A stretch of 64,000 nt of DNA, taken from contig CAZDEY010000008.1 of NCBI GenBank assembly GCA_964504565.1, positions 160,121 to 224,120 of the forward strand, read 5' to 3'. A program made the position numbers and the translations under genes. Shown one piece after another: positions 25,387 to 36,163 of the stretch (its first letter is position 1; every line of letters begins with the position of its first letter). Origin of the DNA: Cesiribacter sp964504565. GTDB lineage: Bacteria; Bacteroidota; Bacteroidia; Cytophagales; Cyclobacteriaceae. The notes under the pieces are model-generated. The model saw only the letters and a list, made by a program, of their open reading frames with translations. It had not been told where the DNA came from and searched no databases.

Positions 25387-28300
25387 TTGTTGGCCGGAGT
25401 ACTGCTTTCTTTTACCCGTATTAATTTACTGCTGCCCCGTATTCTGTACGCAACGGCTTTTTTGTGCTTATATTTTTTCAGTAATGCCAGCCTGAGCGCC
25501 CAGGTAAACCCTACGGTGCCTACCGATACGCTGGCTACCGATACTACTGAGGCCGATGTACCTTACCAGCCCCAGCGCCGCCCCGATGCCACCCCCAACG
25601 ATCGCTATAGTGTTCCTTTGGTTGGTGGGCAAAACCGTTCTCCTTTATATAGCCAGCCGCCAACTAATATAACCTACGAGATAGATACCGGCCTAAATTA
25701 TACTATTTATGAGCGTATGGGCGACGTTTTATACCGCCCCCCAACCCGCCTGAGTTTTGAAGAATATACGCGCCTGCGCCAGCAGGAACTGCGCCGCCAG
25801 TACTGGAAACAGCAGGCCGCCGGCCTGGACGGGGAAAGTGCCGTAAGCGGCCGCAGCCTTATACCGCCAATTTATACCAGCCCATTGGTGGATAGGATAT
25901 TTGGCGGTAGCTACGTAAATATTCGCCCCAACGGCTTTGTAACACTGGATTTAGGAGCCAGCATAAACCACCGGGAAGATCCCTCAATTAGTGCCCGAAA
26001 CCGCACCATAACCCAGTTTATTTTCGATCAGCAGATCAATATGAATGTGGTAGGCCAAATTGGTGAAAAGCTGGAAATAGGGGCTAACTTTGATAGTAAT
26101 AACAGTTTTGATTTTGAAAATAACTTCCGGGTTGAATATTCTGGTTTTGAAGAAGAAATTATTAAGAAACTGGAGATTGGCAATGTAAACCTGCCCGTTC
26201 GTAACAGCCTGATGAGCGGTGCTCAAAGCCTGTTTGGCGTTAAAACCCAATTACAATTTGGCAAACTGTTTGTAACCGGCGTGGCTACCACCCAGCGCGG
26301 CGAAAGTGATGTAATTGAAATTGAGGGCGGCAGCCAAAGCAGCGAGTTTAGTTTGGCCGCCTCGGAGTACGACGAAAATAGGCACTTTTTTATTGGACAC
26401 TTCTTTAAGAACAATTACGGTGTAAACCAGGGCCAATGGCTGAGTAACCTGCCACAAATAAACAGCGGGGTTAATATTACCCGTATGGAGGTTTACGTAA
26501 TTAACCGCAACCAGCAAACCGACGGTCTGCGCAATGTGGTAGCCTTCGCCGATTTAGGTGAGGGCGATCGGGGCGATTTGATTCAGCCGGTAAAAAGCTT
26601 GACTGGGCAGGTGCGGGGCGGCACTAACCGTAATGAGGCTAATGAGTTGTACCAAAACCTGCGCAATGCCGGCTCAGGCACCAGCAACCCCTACCGCGAT
26701 ATTGATCAGGTGGATCAAACGCTGGCTCAAAATAACCTGGAGGCTGGCCGCGACTATGTGCTAATAAAAAGTGCCCGAAAACTTGGCCAGAATGATTTTT
26801 ATTTTAACCCTCAACTGGGCTACCTAAGCCTGAACCGTACCCTGCAGAACGACGAAGCCCTGGCCGTAGCCTACGAGTATACCTATAATGGCCAGCGTTA
26901 TCAGGTTGGTGAACTTACCGAAAACTATCAGAACCTGAACGCCAACCAGGTTATTTTCATGAAGATGCTGCGACCTAATAAGGTAGATACGCAAATTCCG
27001 ACCTGGGATTTGATGATGAAAAACGTATACGCCTTAGGTGCCCAGCAGGTAACCCGTGAAGGCTTCAACTTAAAAGTAGTATACCGCGATGATGCTACCG
27101 GCCTGGACCAGCCTAACCTACAACAAGGCAGCCGATTTGACGGCACCCCGCTAAGTCAGGTACCTTTGGTAAGACTATTTGGTCTGGATGAATTAAACCA
27201 GTACAACGACCGCCAACCTGACGGCAATTTTGACTTTGTAGAAGGCATTACCATAAATCTGGACAGAGGGTATATAATTTTCCCGATAAAAGAACCTTTC
27301 GGCAACCATTTGCAAAGCCAATTTGGCACCAATCAGCCCGAATTGGTGAACAAGTTTGTATACGACACCTTATACCGTACTACCCAAGACCAGGCTGAAC
27401 TGGTAGCCAGTCAGAACAAATTCTTTTTACAGGGAAGCTTTGCCGCGGGGTCTACTACTGAAATTGCCCTACAGGGTATAAATATTGCCGAAGGTTCGGT
27501 GCGGGTTTTTGCGGGTAATACGCCGCTTACCGAGGGCATTGATTACCAGGTTGACTATAACTTTGGCCGGGTTAAATTACTGAACGAAGGCATAGTAAAC
27601 AGCGGCAAAAAAATCAGGATAAGCTATGAACGGGCGGCCCTGCTCAATAACCAAACCCGCCGATTTCTGGGCACTCAGTTCGACTACATATTTAACGATG
27701 ACATTCAGCTAGGAGCTACTCTTCTTTACCTAAACGAATTACCGCTTATAACCCGGGTGGGCATAGGCGAGGAACCTACCAAAAATTTAAAGTGGGGTTT
27801 TGATTTTAATTTGCAGAAAGAAAGCCGCTTCCTGACCAAAATGGTGGATGCTATTCCGCTAATACAAACTAAAGAACCCAGTACGGTTACCCTCAGTACC
27901 GAGTTTGCCCAAATGTTACCGGGCACCTCTAATGTAGTAGACGGCGAAGGCACCTCGTATATAGATGATTTTGAAACGGCCATTACCAGCTACCGCCTGG
28001 ATGGTAACGCATTTAACTGGAACCTGGCCTCCACCCCACTTACTAACGACAACCGTTTTGCTGCCGGCAATGCCCCCAACGACCTTTCATTTGGTTACAA
28101 ACGGGCCCGCTTAGCCTGGTATTCGGTCGATAACATCTTTTACCGGGAAAATGATCGCGACCGCTTTGCACCGGGTATTACTGAGGCTCAAATGGAAAAC
28201 AACTATACCCGGCCGGTAATACCCCAAGAAATTTTTCCGGATCAAAATATAACCCAACTTCAGCTTAACGAAAACCTGTTTGATCTGGCCTACTATCCGG

Positions 28301-31300
28301 CAGAACGGGGGCCCTACAACTATAACCCCCAAACCGGGGCCGATAACTCCTTGCCAAATCCGGCGCAAAACTGGGCGGGCATTACCCGGGAAATTCCCGG
28401 CGATGTTAACTTCAATAAAACCAATATTGAATACATTGAATTCTGGCTGATGGATCCGTTTATTGAGGGTGAAAACGGGCGTAATGCTGCTTTCCAGAAC
28501 AATACAGTTACTAACCAAAACTCTGGCGGCCGGCTGGTTTTTAACCTAGGCAATATTTCTGAAGATTATATAAACGATAACCAGCACGGTTTTGAAAACG
28601 GACTTCCGGCCGACTACAGTAACACCTCCGCCGTTAACCAAACCGAATGGGGCCGGGTAACCAATCGCCAATACTTAAACAATGCCTTTGACAGAGATAT
28701 TGAGGCTCAGCAAAACCAAGATATTGGAGCCGATGGTATACGGGACGCTGATGAACCGGCTGTGTTTGGCCCGTTAGTTCCGAATATAGTAAGCGATATA
28801 TCGGCAGATAATTTTGTTGGCTACTTAGACGAAAGTTTTGGGGCTGATAACATTATTACCCGCTACAAATACTTTAATAATCAGGAAGGCAATACTCCTC
28901 TGCAGGGAGATGATGGAATAGTGAGTACCGGCAACCCCCGCCCGGACAATGAAGACCTGAACGATGATAACACGCTGAACGACATTGAGGAATACTACGA
29001 ATACTCAATTGACCTACAGCCCAATCGTTTACAAGTTGGGCAGAACTATATAGTTGATAAGGTATCTAATGCTAACGAAACCAACGGAGAAACTACTGAT
29101 TGGTACCTATTTAGGGTACCGGTAAAAGAGTTTACCGATAGGTTCGGTAATATTCAAGGCTTCCAGACCATACGCTATATGCGTACCTACCTTACCGGAT
29201 TTTCCGAACCGGTAATACTGCGGTTTGCCCGTCTGCAATTGGTAGGCAGCCAGTGGCGTCGCTACACCGAATCGTTAGACGGTGATGGCTTAGCCGTAGT
29301 TAATGAAGGAGAAGCTACTGAGTTTACCGTTGCAGCGGTAAGTATTGAAAACAATGGCGGTAACTCCGATGACCCAACCGAAATTCCTTATGTACTTCCG
29401 CCTAACTTTGACCGCGACCGCGACAACTCAGCCTTCAACCAGGATGTGCGCCTAAATGAACAGTCGCTGCAGGTTTGTGTGCAGGACTTGGAAGATAAAG
29501 ACGACCGGGCGGTATACAAAAACTTAAACCTGGACTTGGTTAACTACGGAACGGTTAAAATGCTGTTCCATGCCGAATCGGGCAGGTCGGGGGTTAGTTT
29601 GCAGGATGGTGAGGTAAACGCTTTCATCCGGATAGGTACCGATTTTACTGATAACTACTATGAAGTAGAGATACCCCTGGTGGTAACCCAGCCAGGTGCC
29701 AGAAGCGCAAGTGAAATTTGGCCTAGTGAAAACGAGATAGATATTCCGTTAGAAGCCTTATACGCCCTTAAGGCGGAACGTAACCGCTCGGATATTAGCC
29801 GCGGCACCGGCGACGATACTAACGGTACTGCAACCCCTAACATAAATTTCCGCTACCGGGGCAAGCAAACGGTTGGCCGCCAAACTTTATATATAAAAGG
29901 TAACCCGGATTTCAGTTCGGTTCAGGTAGTAATGATTGGGGTACGAAACCCTACCAATAATACCGACCGCAGCCCTAAATCAGTATGTATATGGGCTAAC
30001 GAATTACGGGTGGCCGACTTTGACCGTCAGGCGGGTTACGCCGCTAACGCCCGGTTAAATACCAAGCTTGCCGATTTCGCCAACATTACTGCCAGCACCC
30101 GGTACAGCAGCGTGGGTTTCGGGTCTATTTCGCAAAGAGTAAATGAGCGTACCCGCGACGAGAACATATCGTACGATGTATCGGCTAGCTTGGCTATGGA
30201 AAAGTTTTTGCCGGAAAACTCGCGGTTGGTACTGCCAGTATTCTTAAGCTACGAACGCGATATTAGAAACCCCTATTTTGATCCGGCCAACCCTGATTTA
30301 CCCCTAACAGCGGCTATTAATTCTTTTGTAACCCAGCAAGAACGAGACCGTTACCGGGAGATTACCCAGGAAAATTCGGTACGCCGGAGCTTTAACCTTA
30401 CCAACATCAGGCTAAATCCTAAACAGGATACTGAACGCAAACCCCACATATACGATCTGTCAAACTTTGCCCTGACGTACGCCTTTTCGGATGTACAGAG
30501 TAATACCTGGGAAATTGCCCAGTACGATCAACGAATTTATAAGGCGGCGGTAGCGTATAACTTTGCTCCGGTGGTTGAGCCTTTTGCCCCATTTAGCGAC
30601 AGCGAACGCTTAAACAGCGCCTGGCTAAAGTGGCTAAAAGATTTTAATATTTCCCCTATTCCTTCTACCGTAAGCATACGGTGGGATGTAGACCGCCGCT
30701 TCCGGAAAACCCAGTACCGGGGCGGCCGGGAGTTTAACTACGGTATAAACCCTGCAAATACGCAGTTTGAGAAAGCGTTTACATTTAACCGACTGTATAA
30801 CCTGCGCTGGAATTTAACTAATAGCATAACCGTAGACTATGACTCGCGCGCCAGCGCAGTTATTGACGAGCCTAACGGCGATATTGATACCGATGAAGAA
30901 CGGGAAGTAATAACGGATAACCTGCGCAACTTAGGCCGTCTGAAAAGCTTCGATCAGAACATTGGTATAAATTACCGCCTTCCGCTGGATAAATTGCCTC
31001 TAACGGACTGGATTTCGGCCGATGCCCGCTACCAGACCGGCTATACCTGGACGGCGGCCAGCTTTGTGCCTGATGCCAACCAACCCGACGGACAAAATCA
31101 ATTAGATCGCTTTGGCAACCAAATTCAAAATTTACGTACTACCGGAGTATCCGGTAAGTTGGATTTGGTAAACCTGTATAATAAGGCCGGCTTTTTAAAA
31201 GAAGCTAACCAAACTACCCGCCAACGCCCCGGCGGGCGCCCATCGCAAGGCGCCCGCCCCGGCCAGCGCCCGGGGCAAACCGAAGAGAACGGTGAAGAGG

Positions 31301-32716
31301 AAGAAGAANNNNNNNNNNCTGTTGCGCGGACTAATGTCAGTGCGTTCTATTACCGTAAATGCCACCCAAAATGAGGGAACCCTATTGCCTGGTTTCCGCA
31401 AAAGCTCCTACCTGTTTGGCTTAGACTCTAACTTTGTGGCGCCGGGGGCTGGTTTTATATTTGGTAGCCAAAACCCGGATATTCGCTACGAGGCTGCCCG
31501 AAACGGCTGGTTAATTAATTCTGGTGAATTGACTACGCCCTTTACCCAAACCCGGGGCATGAATTTGGACATACGGGCTGACGTTCAGCCGCTGGAAGAC
31601 TTCAGGATTCAGCTTGACCTTCGTAAAGAAAAATCAGCTAACTACAGCGAAATTTACCGCTATAACGATACACTAAACAGTTACCAATCACTTACCCCCT
31701 CGCGCTACGGCAGCTATAACCTTTCTTACTTAACCATAGCTACCGCTTTCGATAAAAAAGTGGGCGATAACGGTTCGGAAGCTTTTAACCGCTTTGCCCA
31801 GTACGTAGCCACCATACGCCAACGCCTGGCTCCGCTAGAGGGCGAGTACGGCTTTCAGTACCAGAGTAACTCCCAAGATGCCTTAATTCCGGCCTTTTTA
31901 GCAGCCTACTCTGGCCAAGATCCTAACGAGGTTCGTTTATCACCCTTCCCTAGAATGCCGCTGCCCAACTGGCGGGTTGACTTTACCGGGCTATCAAAAA
32001 TTAAGGGAATACAGAAGCGCTTTTCTTCGGTTACCCTATCGCACGCTTACGTTAGCCGGTACTCGGTAAACAGTTATACCAACAGCTTGGAGTATGGTAG
32101 TGAACTGGGGCCGGGCGGACTTACGCTGAACAATAATGTAGAAAGCTATACCTCGGCCGATAACCGCCTGGGCAGCCAGATAGATTCTACTTCCTTTCTG
32201 CCCAAATTTGTAGTTAACCAGGTACTGATTTCCGAAAAATTTGCCCCGCTGGTAGGGGTAAACCTCAGGACTAAATCGAGGCTGACTACCCAGATGAGCT
32301 ACAACCGTGAGCGGAACCTTTCGCTAGATATGAGCAATGCCCAGGTTACCGAACTTAAGAGCAAAGATGTGCGCATTGATATTGGCTATACGGCGCGAAA
32401 TTTAAAGCTTCCGTTTACCAACCAAGGGCGGGAAATTATACTGAAAAATGATATAACCTTCCGTTTAGGTTTTACCATACGTGATACCCAAACTGCCCAG
32501 CGCCGGTTTAATGCCGATACTGGGGAAACCGAATCGGATCTAACCCAGGGCAATTTTTCTTATCAGCTGAACCCTACGGTCAACTACGTAATAAATCAGC
32601 AGCTAAACCTTCAGTTTTACTTCCAGAGAAATTACAATGCTCCTAGAGTAGCTACTAACTTCCCTAACAGTACTACCAATGTGGGTTTTCAGCTACGGTA
32701 TAATATAACCCAATAA
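25387..32716 (+). CDS. sprA: T9SS outer-membrane translocon SprA (interrupted by an assembly gap)
   Basis: Giant outer-membrane channel through which type IX substrates leave the cell; needed for gliding in Flavobacterium johnsoniae. The frame runs 1974 codons from a TTG start to 31308, meets ten N, and resumes from 31319 in another frame for 465 residues. Together about 2440 residues, the usual SprA size, so this is one gene and a mis-sized gap, not a frameshift. Evidence: signal peptide (ending near SLSAQ at 38), GGSYVNIRPNGFVTLDLGAS near 177, EIGANFDSNNSFDFENNF near 223, the LPGTSNVVDGEGTSYIDDFE region near 845, and a C-terminus of beta strands (NVGFQLRYNI). It follows ruvA by 12 bases. 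A Glu-rich, low-complexity tract precedes the gap. Confidence 0.95.
31309..31318. other. Assembly gap (10 N) inside sprA
   Basis: Ten Ns directly after a GAA/GAG-rich stretch (encoding about Glu-Glu-Glu-Glu-Glu). The flanking frames differ by one base, so the true missing length should be a multiple of three rather than 10. Confidence 0.95.
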
Positions 32717-32733
32717 CATAATTGGGGCTACAA

Positions 32734-32764
32734 TTTGCCAAACCGGAATTAGCCCGTATTTTTG
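32734..32764 (+). promoter_or_regulatory. Promoter of gcvH
   Basis: TTTG at 32734-32737, 19-base spacer, TATTTTTG at 32757-32764, 21 bases before the gcvH ATG. A full match to the Bacteroidota consensus, suggesting gcvH is not dependent on sprA read-through. Confidence 0.8.
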
Positions 32765-32785
32765 GTGCTAGAAATTTATACACCT

Positions 32786-33166
32786 ATGAACTTTCCAGAG
32801 GAATTAAAATACACTAAAGACCACGAGTGGGTACGCATTGAAGGCAATACCGCCACGGTTGGCATTACCGAGTTTGCCCAACGCGAGTTAGGCGATATTG
32901 TCTACGTTGAAATTGAAACCGAAGGCGAAACTGTAGAGCAAGGCGAAGTTTTTGGTACGGTGGAAGCAGTAAAAACTGTTTCTGATCTGTTTATGCCAAT
33001 AACTGGCAAAATAACTGAGTTTAACCAAGAACTAGACGGCGAACCGGAATTGGTAAATCAGGAGCCCTACGGCAAGGGCTGGATGATTAAGTTGGAGGTT
33101 GAAGATGAAAGCAGCTTTGGTGAATTGCTTTCCGCCAAAGACTACGCCGATTTGGTAGGCGAATAG
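32786..33166 (+). CDS. gcvH: Glycine cleavage system H protein
   Basis: Lipoyl carrier protein of the glycine cleavage complex, shuttling the aminomethyl group between GcvP, GcvT and Lpd. The ATG at 32786 fits the family start (MNFPEELKYTKDHEWV); an upstream in-frame start overlaps the promoter's -7 box. The 126 residues show GITEFAQRELGDIVYVE near 30 and the lipoylation lysine in FGTVEAVKTVSDLFMPITG near residue 62. Other gcv genes are not in the window. Glycine made by Kbl could feed this system. Confidence 0.96.
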   Translation: MNFPEELKYTKDHEWVRIEGNTATVGITEFAQRELGDIVYVEIETEGETVEQGEVFGTVEAVKTVSDLFMPITGKITEFNQELDGEPELVNQEPYGKGWMIKLEVEDESSFGELLSAKDYADLVGE

Positions 33167-33172
33167 CCACCT

Positions 33173-33547
33173 ATGTTTTTACGCTACAATCTGTTTGGTT
33201 TCTGTTGGCTGCTGCTAATAATGCTGCTGACTCTAACGCCGGGCAATGCCCTACCGGAAACCAGTTTGTGGGAAGAGTTGATCAGCTTTGATAAGGTTGT
33301 TCATTTTTTACTATTCTGCATTTTGGTATTGCTATTGATTGTAGGCTTTAAAAAACAGTATACTTACGACCAGGTACGCAGCAAAGCTGTACCGCTGGCT
33401 ATTACCATTGGGGTATTCTACGGAGTACTAATTGAAGTAATGCAAAACTTTGTAGATGGCCGCTTTATGGAATTTATGGATATGGTAGCTAATACCATTG
33501 GCTGTGGTTTAGGCTATGGCCTATTTTACTTAATTTATAAATGGTAA
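33173..33547 (+). CDS. VanZ-like membrane protein
   Basis: A 124-residue protein with four hydrophobic helices (LFGFCWLLLIMLLTLTPGNALP at the start; FDKVVHFLLFCILVLLLIVG near 42; AITIGVFYGVLIEVMQNFV near 79; ANTIGCGLGYGLFYLIY at the end). The pattern W...LI..LTLTPG, FDKVVHF and GVLIEVMQ is that of the VanZ family, named for teicoplanin resistance but mostly of unknown function in other bacteria. It starts 6 bases after gcvH and is probably co-transcribed. No resistance role should be assumed. Confidence 0.82.
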   Translation: MFLRYNLFGFCWLLLIMLLTLTPGNALPETSLWEELISFDKVVHFLLFCILVLLLIVGFKKQYTYDQVRSKAVPLAITIGVFYGVLIEVMQNFVDGRFMEFMDMVANTIGCGLGYGLFYLIYKW

Positions 33548-33612
33548 ATTTTGTACTAAACTGAAATTCTTTCGTTATTGTACTGAATTGCCAAATTAGT
33601 TTTTAACCTATT

Positions 33613-34302
33613 ATGGAACCTAAGAAGAACCCCAAATTTGACCTGACTCGCCGGAGCAGTCTGTTCTTCAACATCGGCTTAGTACTTACCTTAATTTTGG
33701 TAACCACTGCTTTTGAGTGGAAATGGTACGACGAGGTTGTAGTTACAGATGCATTCANNNNNNNNNNTGATTTTGACGAGGAAGAGATAATTCCGATTAC
33801 GGTACAGCCGCCACCACCACCACCAAAAGATATTCCGAAGCAACCGGAAATTATTGAGGTGCCTGACGAAGAAGAAATTGAAGAGCCGCCACCGTTGGAA
33901 GATATGAGTGAGGTTAACGAAGAAACCGTAGTTGCCCCGCCCCCACCACCGGTAACCGCCCCGGTTAAAGAAGATGTAGACCAGATATTTGATATTGTGG
34001 AAGAAGAAGCTACGCCGGTTGGTGGCATGGCTGCTTACTACAAATTCTTGAGTGATAATCTGGAATACCCCCGCCAGGCCCAGCGTTTAAATATAGAGGG
34101 TACGGTTTACGTACGCTTTGTAGTTGACCGCGACGGTACAGTATCTTCGGCTGAAGTACTGCCCGGCCGGGAGTTAGGTTACGGACTAGATGAGGAAGCT
34201 ATTCGGGTAATTAAAATGAGTAAGTGGAACCCGGGTAAGCAGCGGGGACGCGCTGTAAGGGTACGTAAAGTACTACCGGTTAAGTTTAAGTTAGCCCGAT
34301 AA
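33613..34302 (+). CDS. TonB-family energy transducer (contains an assembly gap)
   Basis: Links the inner-membrane proton-motive complex to outer-membrane receptors. About 229 residues as read: a short cytoplasmic start, one membrane helix (SSLFFNIGLVLTLILVTTAFEW near 15-36), an acidic and Pro-rich periplasmic linker (TVQPPPPPPKDIP near 66; VVAPPPPPVTAPV near 108), and a C-terminal TonB domain (YPRQAQRLNIEGTVYVRFVVDRDG near 155 onwards, ending VRKVLPVKFKLAR). Ten Ns at 33758-33767 sit between the helix and the linker and the frame continues across them, so a few residues are unknown. ExbB and ExbD are not in the window. Confidence 0.9.
   Translation: MEPKKNPKFDLTRRSSLFFNIGLVLTLILVTTAFEWKWYDEVVVTDAFXXXXDFDEEEIIPITVQPPPPPPKDIPKQPEIIEVPDEEEIEEPPPLEDMSEVNEETVVAPPPPPVTAPVKEDVDQIFDIVEEEATPVGGMAAYYKFLSDNLEYPRQAQRLNIEGTVYVRFVVDRDGTVSSAEVLPGRELGYGLDEEAIRVIKMSKWNPGKQRGRAVRVRKVLPVKFKLAR
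33758..33767. other. Assembly gap (10 N) inside a TonB-family gene
   Basis: Ten Ns placed just before a GAC/GAG/GAA-rich stretch (DFDEEE). Both flanks are in frame, so the true length should leave remainder 1 on division by three. Confidence 0.95.
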
Positions 34303-34324
34303 TACAAAATAATAATAACAAGAA

Positions 34325-34356
34325 AAGCCTGATTCAATTGAATCAGGCTTTTTCTT
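34325..34356 (+). terminator. Rho-independent terminator after the first TonB gene
   Basis: AGCCTGATTC, loop AATT, GAATCAGGCT, then TTTTTC. The perfect 10-bp stem is followed by a T tract and separates the two TonB-family genes. Confidence 0.88.
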
Positions 34357-34479
34357 TGTGTGAAGAGGATTTACTGCTACTTGCTTATACGGCGTCGGAA
34401 AAAAAAGTTCTGTTTCTGCATAAAATTTTTAACTTTTTTTTCGTTATCCCCTTAAATAACCTTATAAAATTCCTCGCCT

Positions 34480-35172
34480 ATGCTACCCAACGATTCTCAA
34501 AAGAGCTACCGAAAGCACACCTCTGTAAACTTGGCTGCCGGGCTACTCCTAACCTTATTATTGGTTAATACCGCCTTTAACTGGAAGTTTGCCCACCCTC
34601 TTACGGATGAAGAAAAAACTATCTGTACCTTTAAGGAGTGGCCAATTGAGCCCCCACCACCAGTTACTATTCCGGAACCTAAGCCTCCGGTAGAGCTTCC
34701 ACCGGCTGTAAGCAGCCCACCTACCACCAGTTCTACTATTATTGAAGTAATTGATAGCGAACCGGTTGAGCCAGTAAGCATAATTGATGAACTGGATAAA
34801 TTTCATACTCCTACCCCGCCGCCGGTAGTAATTGTACCGGCTACTACCAGTGAAAGCATTGACGAAAATACCTACTCGGCACCGGCCAGCCCTAAAGAAG
34901 GCCTAGACAAGTTCATGCAGTATATGATGGATAACGTGAAGTACCCCAGCCGTATGCGCTCGTTAGGCATCAGCGGAACTGTTAAAGTAAGTTTTATTGT
35001 GGATGAAGAAGGTAAAGTAAGCGAGGTGAAAGTAGCTAACGGCCTGGATCCCGAACTGGATCGGCAGATAAAAGAAATTTTGTTAAATTCCCCGGAGTGG
35101 ATTCCGGCCTACTTCAACGGCCAGCCTACAATTAGCCGGAGAATTTTGCCTATAACGTTTACCCTGAAGTAG
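34480..35172 (+). CDS. Second TonB-family energy transducer
   Basis: A 230-residue paralogue of the preceding gene. It has a membrane helix at about residues 12-30 (SVNLAAGLLLTLLLVNTAFNWKF), a Pro-rich linker with Val, Ile and Thr (PPPPVTIPEPKPPVELPPAV near 52; TPTPPPVVIVPA near 107), and the TonB C-terminal domain (YMMDNVKYPSRMRSLGISGTVKVSFIVDEEGKV near 147), ending in LPITFTLK. Both proteins share the KSxxNxGLxLTLxLVxTAFxWK helix pattern, so they look like a tandem duplication with diverged linkers. The linker length and acidity differ, which could suit different receptors. Confidence 0.9.
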   Translation: MLPNDSQKSYRKHTSVNLAAGLLLTLLLVNTAFNWKFAHPLTDEEKTICTFKEWPIEPPPPVTIPEPKPPVELPPAVSSPPTTSSTIIEVIDSEPVEPVSIIDELDKFHTPTPPPVVIVPATTSESIDENTYSAPASPKEGLDKFMQYMMDNVKYPSRMRSLGISGTVKVSFIVDEEGKVSEVKVANGLDPELDRQIKEILLNSPEWIPAYFNGQPTISRRILPITFTLK

Positions 35173-35180
35173 AGTAACCA

Positions 35181-35211
35181 GACCTATAAGGTTTTAAAAA
35201 CCTTATAGGTC
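35181..35211. terminator. Bidirectional terminator between convergent genes
   Basis: A perfect 15-bp inverted repeat (arm GACCTATAAGGTTTT, single-base loop) lies between the second TonB gene and the convergent YicC-like gene. It carries its own A/T-tract at the tip. Confidence 0.8.
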
Positions 35212-35219
35212 TTTCGTAA

Positions 35220-36098
35220 CTACAGAACATTTAAACTCTGCTCCTTAATTTTTTCCAGTTCTTCCTTCATGCTAACTACTAGTTGCTGAACATTGGCATC
35301 GTTGGCTTTGGAGCCGATGGTATTAATTTCCCGGCCAATTTCCTGAGCCAGAAAACCTAACTTTTTACCGTTACTGTCGGCTGAATTTAATGTCTGCTCA
35401 AAGTAGTTTAGGTGGGTTCTTAGCCTTACCTTTTCTTCGCTAATATCCAGTTTCTCAATATAGAAGAACATTTCCTGCTCCAGGCGGCTCTTATCTAACT
35501 GGTCCGATTTACTTAATTCTTCCAGCCTGCTTTCTAAGCGCTGACGAATGTTCTCAATTCGTTGCGGATCGTGAGCTTCAATTTTAGATAGAATACTCCC
35601 AATTTCCTGATTGTAGCTGTTTAGCTTAATACGTAATGAATCTCCTTCCCTGGTTCTAAATACATCGCACTGGTGAATAGCCGAAAGCAACGTATCTTTA
35701 ATAAGCGCCCACTCTTCGTCACCTGCTGAATTTGTAGCCGTAGTAGCTACCTCGGGTTGCTGCAGGGCTAGCCTAAACAAATCCGGCGAATCAGCCATTC
35801 CAACTTTTCCCGCCAAAGCGTTTAGTGCGTTGTAATAGTGCATAAACAAATCCTGATTGTAGGTAACCGTGTTGGAACTGCCGCCATGTTGCTGCACATC
35901 TACCGAAATATTTACCTTGCCCCGCTGTAATTTCTGGCTAATCAGGTTCCTGATTTCCATTTCGTAATCGTTCCAGGCTTTAGGAAGGCGGATATTAGTT
36001 TCCAGAAACTTTGAGTTCAGGCTTTTTATTTCTACTACAACAAGTAGGTTATTTACTTCAGCTTGGGCTTTTCCGTAGCCCGTCATAGATTTTAGCAT
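35220..36098 (-). CDS. YicC/YloC family endoribonuclease
   Basis: A 292-residue protein with the family's hallmark start MLKSMTGYGKAQ; the ATG at 36098 is used for that reason although the frame extends four codons further. The C-terminal part FFYIEKLDISEEKVRLRTHLNYFEQTL and the ending AQEIGREINTIGSKANDANVQQLVVSMKEELEKIKEQ are characteristic. Homologues are Mn-dependent endoribonucleases linked to small-RNA turnover in E. coli and B. subtilis; the role here is inferred from family. It diverges from purQ with a 65-bp gap. Confidence 0.92.
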   Translation of the reverse strand: MLKSMTGYGKAQAEVNNLLVVVEIKSLNSKFLETNIRLPKAWNDYEMEIRNLISQKLQRGKVNISVDVQQHGGSSNTVTYNQDLFMHYYNALNALAGKVGMADSPDLFRLALQQPEVATTATNSAGDEEWALIKDTLLSAIHQCDVFRTREGDSLRIKLNSYNQEIGSILSKIEAHDPQRIENIRQRLESRLEELSKSDQLDKSRLEQEMFFYIEKLDISEEKVRLRTHLNYFEQTLNSADSNGKKLGFLAQEIGREINTIGSKANDANVQQLVVSMKEELEKIKEQSLNVL

Positions 36099-36163
36099 AG
36101 CAATCTGCAAATATTGAGGGTGGCTGCTGCTGCAAAACTAATATTTATTTTAATTTTAAGGCC

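Noticed and set aside
31292..31401. Apparent frameshift splitting sprA into two genes
   Set aside because: The change of frame occurs exactly at the ten-N gap, so it is an assembly artefact rather than a pseudogene.
33173..33547. Glycopeptide resistance gene
   Set aside because: The VanZ-like family is broad and mostly unrelated to resistance; no van cluster is present.
34338..34568. A 76-codon frame between the two TonB-family genes
   Set aside because: It begins inside a rho-independent terminator and runs out of frame into the second TonB gene.
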